Shown: positions 14,266 through 22,104 of the stretch, piece by piece
Layout of the letters: each line of letters opens with the position of its first letter
How positions within the stretch are numbered: position 1 is the first letter of the stretch
Origin: an uncultured Akkermansia sp.
Lineage (GTDB): Bacteria; Verrucomicrobiota; Verrucomicrobiia; Verrucomicrobiales; Akkermansiaceae
Assembly: GCA_947624205.1 (NCBI GenBank)
Contig: CANQJI010000015.1
Location: 1 to 39,750, forward strand
DNA: 39,750 bases
Reading direction: 5' to 3'
Made by a program: the position numbers and the translations under genes
The notes under the pieces: generated by a model
The model's input: the letters and a program-made list of their open reading frames with translations, nothing else
Database searches by the model: none
What the model was told of the DNA's origin: nothing

Positions 14266-15095
14266 CGGCGCTTCGTGCTGCCTGTGATAACGCCGCTGCC
14301 GCCGCGGTAGGTTGAGCCGGTCGTGCGGTTGGATTGTGTGCGTGGGCGGATACAGCTGGCGAGGTAGAGCACGAGACGATCCATGACAAGTTGATTACCG
14401 TCTGGAGTAATGTGCACGCCGTCCCGGTAGCGGATTTTCGCATTCTTTCCGTTTTTTATAGGGGCTGAAAAGCGGAATCTTCCCCCGCTATCGGCGAGAA
14501 TTTTACGAGTATCGACGTAGCCGGCGTGCCGTACCTTGCATGCCCAAGCCATGAGTCGGTTGATTTTGGCGAGTTGATCGTCCAATTTTTCGTTCTCCAC
14601 GACCGGGGGGCCCATGAAAATCAGGTAGGAATGGTAGTGTCCCACGATATTCATGATTTCGTAGATTTTGCTGAGGTAGGCGCGTTGCCACGGGCGGGAG
14701 CATGGTTCACCCAGTCCTGTCATGCCGAAAATATTCTGTGGATCATTGGTGCCCACCCAGAAGACGACGATATGCGGATGATCCTTTTCCATGTGCTGCT
14801 TGAGCACAAGGGGCCAGTTGTAGAAGTCGGGGCGGGAGAGTCCGGTGGATTTTTTACCGATGGGGATGAGGGTGAGATTTTCGTAGCCAGCGAGCTCTGT
14901 TCGGAGCTGAGGTCCCAGACTCTCCATGAGGGAATCCCCCGCAAGCAGCACCCTTGTTGGCGTCGGCAGTTTCATCCTCCCTCCGGGTTGCAGCCAGGCC
15001 CCCCGTTGCATCAGAGGAGACAGTGATGCCGCTTGTGCGGTTATTCCGACTGCTAGGAGGATCGTCGCGCAGAGTCCGATGTATTTTTTCAGCAT
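14262..15095 (-). CDS. SGNH-hydrolase-fold protein (O-acetylation cluster)
   Basis: The 277-residue protein has a signal peptide (about 1-22) and an SGNH domain: block I LLAGDSLMESLGP with the Ser nucleophile, a block II-like GKKSTGLSRPDFYNW, block III FWVGTNDPQNIF, and block V RYRDGVHITPDGNQ with the Asp and His. Such periplasmic proteins accompany MBOAT acyltransferases and transfer or remove O-acetyl groups on polysaccharides. It follows a second SGNH gene and an MBOAT gene on the same strand. TAATAC lies 6 nt before the ATG but no good -35 box is seen. The C-terminus is basic and Ser/Thr/Gly-rich. Its stop overlaps the stop of the nuclease gene by 4 bp. Confidence 0.8.
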   Translation of the reverse strand: MLKKYIGLCATILLAVGITAQAASLSPLMQRGAWLQPGGRMKLPTPTRVLLAGDSLMESLGPQLRTELAGYENLTLIPIGKKSTGLSRPDFYNWPLVLKQHMEKDHPHIVVFWVGTNDPQNIFGMTGLGEPCSRPWQRAYLSKIYEIMNIVGHYHSYLIFMGPPVVENEKLDDQLAKINRLMAWACKVRHAGYVDTRKILADSGGRFRFSAPIKNGKNAKIRYRDGVHITPDGNQLVMDRLVLYLASCIRPRTQSNRTTGSTYRGGSGVITGSTKRR

Positions 15096-15104
15096 AGGAT
15101 CGTA

Positions 15105-16706
15105 TTATGACGCGGGCGGAGGCTCCACGGGTTTTTGTTGAGGTTTTGGCTTTGGATTATCGTAGTGACAGGTGTAGATGGCACTGCGACGCCGAATTCC
15201 GGCGGCTTCCTCTTCGGAGAGAGCGCATTCCGGGTGAGCGCGGTAAAAGGAGATAAGGTGTTTTTCGAGAATCGGCAAGAGGTGGTCAAGCACTTTGCGG
15301 TTGCCGTTCGGTGAGAGGTGCGTCAGATCCTTCACGCGCAGGCGTACTGTTTTGCCGTTGTATTCACCGAAAGCCTCGTACTTACCCCATACGCCGGAGA
15401 GCAGGGGATCCGTCTGTAGATTTTCGATGCCGTTGGCCTCGCAGTATTCGCGCTGTGCGATTTGGGTATCATGCAGCAATTTATTGTAGCGCCCCCCTAC
15501 GGCTGGCATTTCAATCCAGATGATGTCCATGTCGGCTTCCCGGGCAATGGAGACAAGTTCGTCTATGCGTCTTTTGTAGGTTTCGCGCCAGATAGCGGTG
15601 CCCGGCTGCACGTATTTGCGATTTTCTGTGCGCATAGGCATAGCGTCGTTGGCGCCGATGAAAAAGACGACTAGGTTCGGTTTGTATTTCGAAACAACCT
15701 CGCGCATGTGTTTCGGCCAGTCGAAAGTATCCGGACGGCAGAGGCCGGTGGAGAATTTTGCGCTGATGATGAATTCCAGCCCGCGGCGATTCTGCAGGGC
15801 TTTGTGTACCCGCGGCCCCATGTCTTCCATGAGAGAATCGCCGAGCAAAAGCACACGGCAACGCATCGGCGGAGCTTGTGTCAATTCTGGTTCTTTCTGC
15901 TCCTCCGCTTCGGCTGCCGGAACCGGGGACGCCGCTCCTGCTTCGGCAGGTGCTGCCCCACTTGTTACGGAAATCGCCGGAGTGTCTGTGGACGGTGAAG
16001 GCGTTGCCGGTGGGTCAGATGGAGTCGCTTCCGGGACAGATTCCGTTCCGGATGACTCCGGCAAGGTTGCTGCTTGTTCTGAGGCAAGCATGAGGGCATG
16101 ATCCACTCGCTGACTGAGTTTTTGGAGTCGTGCGGGTACTGCTGCCGCGAGTGCGTTTGAGCTTGCGACGGAATCCGGTGCTTCCAGTGTTGCCGCAGGT
16201 TCCGGTTTGGCTACGGTGATTTTCAGCACGACAGGTGGCGCGGGAGATGTCGCCAAACTCGCAGCCTGGGCAGGTGGTTCAGCAGGGTCAGCGGGGTCAG
16301 GCTCGGCTGCTGCCGTCTCCGGAGGGGTGGTTGATTCCGGGGCTGACGCAGCGGCAGGAACGTTTGCCGGAGTTTCCTCATGGGCGGTAGGGCAGGAATC
16401 CCCAAGTTCTTCTGCTCCGGCCTCTTCTGTGGATTCTTCGTCAGCCGCAAGCATGGGAGAGAAGCGGGCGGTGAGGGAGTCCAGCGTGTCGCGTTCAAGA
16501 GTATTGAGTTCCTCGGCTCGTGTGGCATGAGCAGCCTGTCGTATGAGGGAGGGGAGGGTGTCTGCAATGGCGAGGGAGGGATGGACAGAAAGCTGTTCCT
16601 CAAGCTGGTCGGCGTTCACGGTTGCATTTTGTAGCAGGAGTACGCAGGATGCAAGGAGAGCTCCGACGCAGATTGTCCATGAGTTGTTGGAGGGCAAAAT
16701 GTTCAT
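15105..16706 (-). CDS. SGNH-hydrolase-fold protein with long Pro/Ala-rich linker (O-acetylation cluster)
   Basis: The 533-residue protein has an N-terminal hydrophobic segment (about 13-32) acting as signal peptide or anchor. Then comes about 230 residues very rich in Ala, Pro, Glu, Thr and Ser (low complexity, probably a flexible periplasmic spacer), followed by an SGNH domain from about residue 285. Block I is VLLLGDSLMEDMGP, block III is FFIGANDAM, and block V is KDLTHLSPNGNR with the catalytic Asp/His pair. The domain is clearly related to the downstream SGNH protein. It starts 1 bp after the stop of the MBOAT gene, so they form one operon. The likely role is acetyl transfer to a surface or secreted glycan, by analogy with AlgJ/AlgX-type partners of AlgI. 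Confidence 0.8.
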   Translation of the reverse strand: MNILPSNNSWTICVGALLASCVLLLQNATVNADQLEEQLSVHPSLAIADTLPSLIRQAAHATRAEELNTLERDTLDSLTARFSPMLAADEESTEEAGAEELGDSCPTAHEETPANVPAAASAPESTTPPETAAAEPDPADPAEPPAQAASLATSPAPPVVLKITVAKPEPAATLEAPDSVASSNALAAAVPARLQKLSQRVDHALMLASEQAATLPESSGTESVPEATPSDPPATPSPSTDTPAISVTSGAAPAEAGAASPVPAAEAEEQKEPELTQAPPMRCRVLLLGDSLMEDMGPRVHKALQNRRGLEFIISAKFSTGLCRPDTFDWPKHMREVVSKYKPNLVVFFIGANDAMPMRTENRKYVQPGTAIWRETYKRRIDELVSIAREADMDIIWIEMPAVGGRYNKLLHDTQIAQREYCEANGIENLQTDPLLSGVWGKYEAFGEYNGKTVRLRVKDLTHLSPNGNRKVLDHLLPILEKHLISFYRAHPECALSEEEAAGIRRRSAIYTCHYDNPKPKPQQKPVEPPPAS

Positions 16707-16707
16707 T

Positions 16708-18129
16708 TTAGAAACGGAAATAGATGAAAGGCAGTGTGCCGTCCGGACCGAGATTCATGATGAGAGCCGCCGCCAGTCCCACGACGATGGCCTGCAGAGG
16801 CCACGGCAGGAGGCGGAGTGTGCGACTTGAAATCCGGAACAATCTTCCCCCAACGAAGGAGAGAAGAATGCCCCACGCCGTGGCAATCAGCACCAGTAGA
16901 GGGAAACCATTGCCCTCTGCCACTCCGTCTCGAACGCGACAGAGAACTTCCCATGCGGAATCCAGTGAATCTGCCCGGAAAAATACCCAGAGTAGCGCTA
17001 CGACATGCAGTGTGAGCGCCCAGGAGATAGCACGAGCTGGAATGCTCAGCCACAAGGAGTTGAGTTGGATGCGGCGGGTGAGGCGTTTGAAAGCGTGCAC
17101 CACGGCGAGGCAGATGCCATGCAGGGCGCCCCAGATGATGAAGGTAAGGCTGCTTCCGTGCCATGCGCCACCGATGAGCATAGTGATGAAAAGATTGATG
17201 GAGCGGCTGCCGCGGCGGCTTCCGCCCAGAGGGATGTAGAGGTAATCGCGCAGCCAGGTGGAGAGGCTGATGTGCCAGCGATGCCAGAATTCCTGGAGAC
17301 TCAGTGCGCGGTAAGGAGCATCGAAGTTCTTCGGCAAGTGGAAACCCATGAGGCGCGCCACTCCCAATGCCATGTCCGTGTATCCGGAGAAATCGCAGTA
17401 TATCTGCACGGTGTAAGCGTAGATACCCATTAGAACGGCTGCTGAGCTGTATTCCTCCGGATTGGCAAACACGCCATCCACCAAGTGCATCTGGAGGTAG
17501 GTCGCAAGTGCGACTTTCTTGAACAAACCGCTCAATATGAGCAGAGTTCCCTCACTGAAGTCCTCTTCGCCGGCAATGCTAGTGCGCAGTTGAGGAAAGA
17601 AGTTTTCCTCGCGCATGATGGGACCGCTCATCACCGTAGGGAAGAAAGAGAGGAAGCAGAGAACGTCCGCAAAGCTTCGCGGCGCCAGCGCATCTTCGCG
17701 GTAGTGGTCAATCGTGTACGCCAGTCCCTGGAAACAATAGAAGGAAAGACCGACAGGCATGACCATCTGTGCCAACGTCGTATTAAGGATCCACTCCGCA
17801 CTCGCTCCGAATTGCTCCATCATCAGATCCACCAACACCCCATAGTATTTGAAAAAGCCCAGCAGCAGCACGTGAGCCGCCACTGCCAGACTCGTCAATG
17901 TCAGCCGTGTGCCGCGTCCTCTCTCCACCATCCCCCTCACTGTTCCCCAGTTGATGAGCGCAACAAGGAACAGAAGAGGCAGATAACCCACGCCCGCCAT
18001 CCCGTAGAAGACGAGATTCGCCGCCAGAAGGAAAAACTTGTAAGCGGTTCGATTAAGCCTCCTCAGACCCCACCCGATGCATAGCACGGGTAAGAAAAAG
18101 AGGACAAAGCCGGTCGTGACAAAGTTCAT
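16708..18129 (-). CDS. MBOAT O-acyltransferase (AlgI/DltB-like)
   Basis: This 473-residue multi-pass inner-membrane protein belongs to the MBOAT family that moves acetyl groups across the membrane for polysaccharide O-acetylation. It has the N-terminal FVLFFLPVL segment, YCDFSGYTDMALGVARLMGF, FWHRWHISLSTWLRDYLYIP, and the catalytic histidine in GAWHGSSLTFIIWG near residue 310. Length and topology match AlgI. An in-frame TTG at 18147 would add six residues; ATG 18129 puts the first helix where the family has it. It is flanked by two SGNH genes downstream (same operon) and by the trigger factor gene upstream, with 120 bp between and no obvious terminator. The polysaccharide substrate is unknown. 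Confidence 0.92.
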   Translation of the reverse strand: MNFVTTGFVLFFLPVLCIGWGLRRLNRTAYKFFLLAANLVFYGMAGVGYLPLLFLVALINWGTVRGMVERGRGTRLTLTSLAVAAHVLLLGFFKYYGVLVDLMMEQFGASAEWILNTTLAQMVMPVGLSFYCFQGLAYTIDHYREDALAPRSFADVLCFLSFFPTVMSGPIMREENFFPQLRTSIAGEEDFSEGTLLILSGLFKKVALATYLQMHLVDGVFANPEEYSSAAVLMGIYAYTVQIYCDFSGYTDMALGVARLMGFHLPKNFDAPYRALSLQEFWHRWHISLSTWLRDYLYIPLGGSRRGSRSINLFITMLIGGAWHGSSLTFIIWGALHGICLAVVHAFKRLTRRIQLNSLWLSIPARAISWALTLHVVALLWVFFRADSLDSAWEVLCRVRDGVAEGNGFPLLVLIATAWGILLSFVGGRLFRISSRTLRLLPWPLQAIVVGLAAALIMNLGPDGTLPFIYFRF

Positions 18130-18249
18130 GAATGCGGGATCATTCAACGACCTGCGCCGGACCCTCGGAGACGGGATGGACCAGGGGTATACGTACTTGG
18201 GATTCCATTTCCCGATGCAGAGGTAGGCTGCTCTTCTGTTTCGCCCTCC

Positions 18250-19569
18250 TTACTCCTCCGAAGAAGGGGTCTCCTTGTTCACGACCTTAGCCCTTCGGAC
18301 GAGCTGTTCCATGACCTTGGAGAAGAGTAGTTTAAGACGTATACTTTCAATGCGTCCCTCCTTGATCTGCTTTCGAATGTAGTTCCGCAAGTTCTTCTCG
18401 CGATCCTGATCCGCCCTGCGGGCAAGCTCCTGCGACAACTCGTAATCGTTCACTTCAATCTTTTCTTTGTCGGCAATTTCTTGCAGGGCAAAGCAGACGC
18501 GAAGGGCGCGGGTAGCTTCGTCGTGAGCGTCGTTGCGCATCCTCCCCATGTCTTCCTCGGCGTTGTATTTACCGTCTTGGATGGCTCTGAGGATGTTGTT
18601 CTGCAGGATGGAAGAAGACTCTGTCTCGACGAGTTCCTCAGGCAGTGCAAAGGAAAGAGAGGACGCGAGGTAGTTCGTTATCTGATCGGACTTGCTGGTT
18701 TCGTTCTTCCGCTGCTTGCCTGTTTTCAAACTGTTGCGCACCTCGACTCGAATTTCATCCATGTTTTTGTCGGGGAAGATTCCCGAAAAAAGCTCCGCCG
18801 ATACTTCCGGCACGTGCTTCTCAAGCACCTGCTTCACCGTGCAGCTGATGAGCATTTCCTTGCCGCGCAGATCGTTGATGGGAAAGTGTTCGGAAAGTTT
18901 CGCCGTGATATCGCGTTGCTCGCCGGGCATGGCGCCGATCAGTCCCGCGACAAGTTCCGGTATGAAATGATCGTCCAGTGATATGCAGTAGTCTTCCCGT
19001 CCCTCCATGAAACCGACGGGCTTGCCGCAGTATTCAGCAGTGGGCTTTCCTTCTACGCTGGTTTTGAAATCAATCGTCACTTGATCTTCCTCCTTCGCCG
19101 CACGCTCCACAGGTTCGTGCGTTGCAAATGTCTCGGCGAACTGCTTCATGACGTCTTCTACCTCGTCGTCGCTTACCTCTTCAGATTCTTCTGTCACCTC
19201 AATGCCGACGTACTCCGGCAGTTCAAAGGAAGGAAGAACCATCGCGCTCATCGCCAGTTTGCAGGAGCCGTCTTCCTGTTCGTCATGCTCCATATCGCGG
19301 AAACGCAGAATTCGCAGATTCGGGTTCTGATCGAATATTCCCTTTTTCAGCTCTCCCTCCATGTCCAGCAGCAACTGCTCTTGCACTTCCCTGGCAAAAT
19401 GCTTCGCAACGACAGAGAACGGCACCTTCCCCGGACGAAATCCGGGTAGCCGTGCACTGCGGGCGTAGTCCGCCACGATACGCTCCCTCATCGTCTTTAC
19501 CTCTCCTGTCGGCACGTTGGCTGTCACCTTCGCCTCGCACTCGCCCGTTTTTTCTAACTGTATCTGCAT
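18250..19569 (-). CDS. tig: Trigger factor
   Basis: Trigger factor binds the ribosome exit tunnel and folds nascent chains. The 439-residue protein has the N-terminal ribosome-binding domain with signature GFRPGKVP near residue 43, a central FKBP-like PPIase domain (about 155-245), and a helical C-terminal chaperone domain ending in a charged tail. The FKBP region is diverged, so isomerase activity is uncertain. In many bacteria tig sits beside clpP-clpX; here those genes are 5.7 kb away on the other strand. Its promoter at 19604-19631 abuts repeat copy C and leaves a leader of about 28 nt. The O-acetylation genes lie downstream on the same strand. Confidence 0.93.
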   Translation of the reverse strand: MQIQLEKTGECEAKVTANVPTGEVKTMRERIVADYARSARLPGFRPGKVPFSVVAKHFAREVQEQLLLDMEGELKKGIFDQNPNLRILRFRDMEHDEQEDGSCKLAMSAMVLPSFELPEYVGIEVTEESEEVSDDEVEDVMKQFAETFATHEPVERAAKEEDQVTIDFKTSVEGKPTAEYCGKPVGFMEGREDYCISLDDHFIPELVAGLIGAMPGEQRDITAKLSEHFPINDLRGKEMLISCTVKQVLEKHVPEVSAELFSGIFPDKNMDEIRVEVRNSLKTGKQRKNETSKSDQITNYLASSLSFALPEELVETESSSILQNNILRAIQDGKYNAEEDMGRMRNDAHDEATRALRVCFALQEIADKEKIEVNDYELSQELARRADQDREKNLRNYIRKQIKEGRIESIRLKLLFSKVMEQLVRRAKVVNKETPSSEE

Positions 19570-19603
19570 GTTTCTAAAATGTTACGCTCTGATAGGCGCG
19601 CGC

Positions 19604-19631
19604 ATTGTACCTTCTTTCTTCCAAAAAGCAA
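19604..19631 (-). promoter_or_regulatory. Promoter of the trigger factor gene
   Basis: On the minus strand TTGCTT (19631-19626) and TACAAT (19609-19604) are 16 bp apart. The predicted start near 19597 gives a leader of about 28 nt. The -35 box starts 27 bp after the start of the AAATGCG end motif of repeat copy C, close to the 25 bp seen for copies A and B. Confidence 0.55.
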
Positions 19632-19641
19632 GCCCTTTCTT

Positions 19642-19982
19642 CCAGCGCAAACGCATTTGAGAGAAGTTGATCAACAGAGAACGTGATCTTATTGACTGAT
19701 ATTATCGTTTATACGCATCAAAAATCATGACGACAAGAGATCATCATGATGATGGTTCTAAAGGGATCTCAGCATCCATTAATGATCCGAAAAAAATCTG
19801 CGCAACGCGCACATTATTAATAAATCGTACATCGTACGTTGACTCACCGACACCACCCTGCCGGTTCGCCTCTGCGGGGCAGCGCATGTGCGCTGTCCAT
19901 ACACCCCTCCGCGCAACGCGCGCTATGATCCAAATCATACATCGTACATAGGCAAACGCATTTCCTAATGCGTTTGCCCTGG
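19642..19982 (-). repeat. Dispersed repeat, copy C (about 341 bp, most complete)
   Basis: In reverse complement this matches copy B over nearly its whole length, with about 100 extra internal bases (roughly 19845-19945). The two ends are inverted repeats: CCAGCGCAAACGCATT at 19642-19657 and its near-complement ending at 19982 (15 of 16 positions). At the far end 19951-19978 forms a perfect hairpin with 12-bp arms (GGCAAACGCATT) and a 4-base loop. The palindrome ATCATCATGATGAT lies at 19740-19753. The extra segment has its own palindrome, AGCGCATGTGCGCT. No open frame looks coding. The element points toward the trigger factor gene, like copies A and B toward theirs. Confidence 0.8.
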
Positions 19983-20259
19983 CTTTGGTCCTCTTTCCCC
20001 GCACGCCGCGCGGACCCCTCGAAACAGAAACGGAAGGCAGGGCGTTGCAAACAGCCAGTTATCTCGTTGCCGTCCCCGAATTTGAAGGGCAAGAAAGGAG
20101 GAGAGATACCCCAAGATATAGGGGGATAATTTCTTAGGGTGCACCATATCCAAGGATTGCAGGAAAAATGGGGAGAGAGGGGCAGAAAGACGCTGTTAAT
20201 TTAGGGCTTGCATAAAGTTAGGAAAACCGTATGATCTGGGTGAGGAGACTCTCTCACAC
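19983..20259 (+). promoter_or_regulatory. Intergenic region with promoter of the MarR-type gene
   Basis: No gene is apparent in this 277-bp stretch. Near its end TTGCAT (20208-20213) and TATGAT (20230-20235), 16 bp apart, form a likely promoter. GAGGAG (20242-20247) lies 12 nt before the ATG at 20260, slightly far for an SD sequence. CTCTCTCACAC lies between them. A short imperfect repeat there could be an operator for the MarR protein, but I see no clean palindrome. Confidence 0.4.
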
Positions 20260-20727
20260 ATGGCAATGAACGCAATCAATTCCAAGAGAATGCCGGCGCA
20301 GGAGACGGCGGCGGATCGACTGACGGACTTCATCATGTTCTCCCAGCGCAACCTGATTCTCCGGCTTTCCCCGGAGCTCAACCAGGACAAGGTATCGTAC
20401 CCTCAATTTTTTCTGCTGGCGTATCTGGAGGAGGAAGGGAGCCTCTCCATGAGCAGCATCGCACACATGATGGGGCATTCCACAGCTGCCGCCACCGGAA
20501 TGGTCGATAAGTTGGAGGCGCTCGGTCATTTGCAGCGCACCAGTGGGGAAGCGGATCGTCGGCGGGTCATGGTGCGCATCACAGATCAGGGCAGGTTGCT
20601 CGTGGCGCGCATGCGCTCCAACATTGCACGCGATCTGGCAGAATTGATGGCCGAGCGAGACGAGGAGTTAAGGAGAGTCAGTCGGGACATTCCCGTTACC
20701 TCTCGTCGCAGATCCTTCACCATTTAG
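20260..20727 (+). CDS. MarR family transcriptional regulator
   Basis: The 155-residue protein has the winged helix-turn-helix of the MarR family: YPQFFLLAYLEEEGSLSMSS (helix and start of the HTH), HSTAAATGMVDKLEALGHL (recognition helix), and the wing motif with ADRRRVMVRITDQG. The final residues (SRDIPVTSRRRSFTI) do not look like the usual dimerisation helix, so the C-terminus may be truncated or shifted. It probably binds DNA as a dimer and responds to a small ligand or oxidative signal. The next gene, 43 bp downstream, encodes a PgeF-like protein. No efflux or oxidative stress gene is adjacent, so the target is unknown. Confidence 0.85.
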   Translation: MAMNAINSKRMPAQETAADRLTDFIMFSQRNLILRLSPELNQDKVSYPQFFLLAYLEEEGSLSMSSIAHMMGHSTAAATGMVDKLEALGHLQRTSGEADRRRVMVRITDQGRLLVARMRSNIARDLAELMAERDEELRRVSRDIPVTSRRRSFTI

Positions 20728-20770
20728 TCGTTCTTTTCAACGCTTTATCACTGTCGTACACAATCGCTTT

Positions 20771-21469
20771 ATGAACGACTATTCTCCATCCTACCTCGCG
20801 CGTCTCAATGCTTTTCCGGAAAATTTCGCCCGCTTTATCACCCGTATTCCGGGTGTGGAAGTAAGCACGGATCGCGAAAGCGTCATCTCTGCCCTCACGC
20901 CGATGTATGAAGAGACGCTTCGGCAGGGAGGGATCGACCCCAAATATCTGCGCCGTGCTCAGCAGGTGCACGGCAATCGCGTGGCTATCGTCGGTGATAT
21001 CGGCTGTTCTTTCCCGGTGGAGGGGGTAGATGGTTTGTACTGCGGTGGCGTGGCGGATTGCTGTTTGGGCATATACGTGGCGGATTGCGCGGCGGTGTGG
21101 GTGTATGACACGTTGAGCGGCAGCCGGGGGTTGGTGCATTCCGGTAAGCGTGGCACAGAGCAAAACATTGTTGGTGAGCTCTTTGCACGTATGTACAGGG
21201 TTCTTGGGGTGCATGCCCGCAACTGCATTGCGGTGATTTCTCCCTGCGTGCGTCCTCCCCATTACGAGGTCGATATGCCTCCCATCATCTGCCGTCAGTT
21301 GCAGGAGGCGGGTGTGCTGCCGGAAAACATCGTAGACAGCGGATTGGACACGGCGGCAGATCTCGAGACCTTTTATTCGTACAGGGCGGAGAAAGGTTGC
21401 ACAGGGCGGATGCTGGCGCTTTTTGGGCGTCGTTCCCCGGCAGCTCAGCAGGTTGGTTCTCTGCAATAA
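20771..21469 (+). CDS. PgeF/YfiH (polyphenol oxidase, laccase-domain) family protein
   Basis: The 232-residue protein has the family's metal ligands: His67 in QQVHGNRVAI, Cys106 in VADCAAVWVYD (usual TADCLPV), and His123 in GLVHSGKRGTEQNIV (usual HAGWRGT). The C-terminal FYSYRAEKGCTGRM matches the family's SHRRDGxTGRM. YfiH/PgeF in E. coli hydrolyses L-Ser wrongly incorporated in place of L-Ala in peptidoglycan precursors; other members act on purine nucleosides. The Trp of HAGWRG is Lys here. The ATG at 20771 has no SD. It is followed after 22 bp by a 5-formyl-THF cyclo-ligase gene. Confidence 0.85.
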   Translation: MNDYSPSYLARLNAFPENFARFITRIPGVEVSTDRESVISALTPMYEETLRQGGIDPKYLRRAQQVHGNRVAIVGDIGCSFPVEGVDGLYCGGVADCCLGIYVADCAAVWVYDTLSGSRGLVHSGKRGTEQNIVGELFARMYRVLGVHARNCIAVISPCVRPPHYEVDMPPIICRQLQEAGVLPENIVDSGLDTAADLETFYSYRAEKGCTGRMLALFGRRSPAAQQVGSLQ

Positions 21470-21491
21470 TCCTATTCGGCGGGTTCATGAG

Positions 21492-22076
21492 ATGGAGCAG
21501 AGGGACGCATTGGGCGAGAGCAAAAGAGAAGTTCGCGCACGGGTGCGAGCGAGGCTCAAGCAGTTGTCCCCGGCGTACATCCGTAAATGCTCGGAAGATC
21601 TTCTTCCCGTGATCGGGGGGATTCTCCGGTCGACAGCGGGGGCATTGAATATTTGTCTCTATGCGCCTATGAGAGGAGAACTCGATTTCACATCGCTTGT
21701 TCGTGCTTTCCCGCAGCACCGTTGCTACTTCCCCTGTATTGAGGATGAACAACTCGCTTTCTACCGTGTCAAAGATGAGGCGGAGGATTTGCGCCGCGGT
21801 CAGCATAACTTTCTTGAGCCCCGCAGAGAGGAGCCGTGCCTTGATCCGAGCGAAGCTCACCTCGTCCTCGTGCCGGGACTCGCTTTCACGGAGGATGGCG
21901 ATCGTTTGGGGCGTGGCGGTGGCTATTACGACCGCTTCCTCAAGCTCTGTCCGGGGGCGATGACGCTGGGCGCTGCGATGGAGGAGCAAATTTTTCCGTT
22001 TCTGCCTGTCGAAGCGCATGATCAGAGGGTTCATCGCGTCCTCGTGTCGGGACGGGAATCGATGTGGGTTCGCTGA
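21492..22076 (+). CDS. 5-formyltetrahydrofolate cyclo-ligase
   Basis: The 194-residue cytoplasmic enzyme converts 5-formyl-THF to 5,10-methenyl-THF using ATP. The N-terminal SKREVRARVRARL is the usual basic start. LYAPMRGELDF matches the folate region. The signature VPGLAFTEDGDRLGRGGGYY near residue 135 and the C-terminal PVEAHDQRVHRVL are diagnostic. The start at ATG 21492 is chosen because an upstream ATG at 21423 lies well inside the preceding gene. It is followed after 28 bp by the response regulator gene, so pgeF-like, cyclo-ligase and two-component genes may share a transcript. Confidence 0.93.
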   Translation: MEQRDALGESKREVRARVRARLKQLSPAYIRKCSEDLLPVIGGILRSTAGALNICLYAPMRGELDFTSLVRAFPQHRCYFPCIEDEQLAFYRVKDEAEDLRRGQHNFLEPRREEPCLDPSEAHLVLVPGLAFTEDGDRLGRGGGYYDRFLKLCPGAMTLGAAMEEQIFPFLPVEAHDQRVHRVLVSGRESMWVR

Positions 22077-22104
22077 GTTCCGGGCAGATGACTCGCTTTT
22101 TCTT

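Noticed and set aside
19844..20092. Minus-strand open frame of 82 codons over repeat copy C and the adjoining gap
   Set aside because: It runs through the repeat into unrelated sequence, is Cys/Arg-rich without motif, and is not shared by copies A or B.
20260..21469. MarR regulator and laccase-domain protein as a multicopper oxidase stress operon
   Set aside because: The laccase-domain protein is of the YfiH/PgeF fold, not a multicopper oxidase, and the link may be only adjacency.
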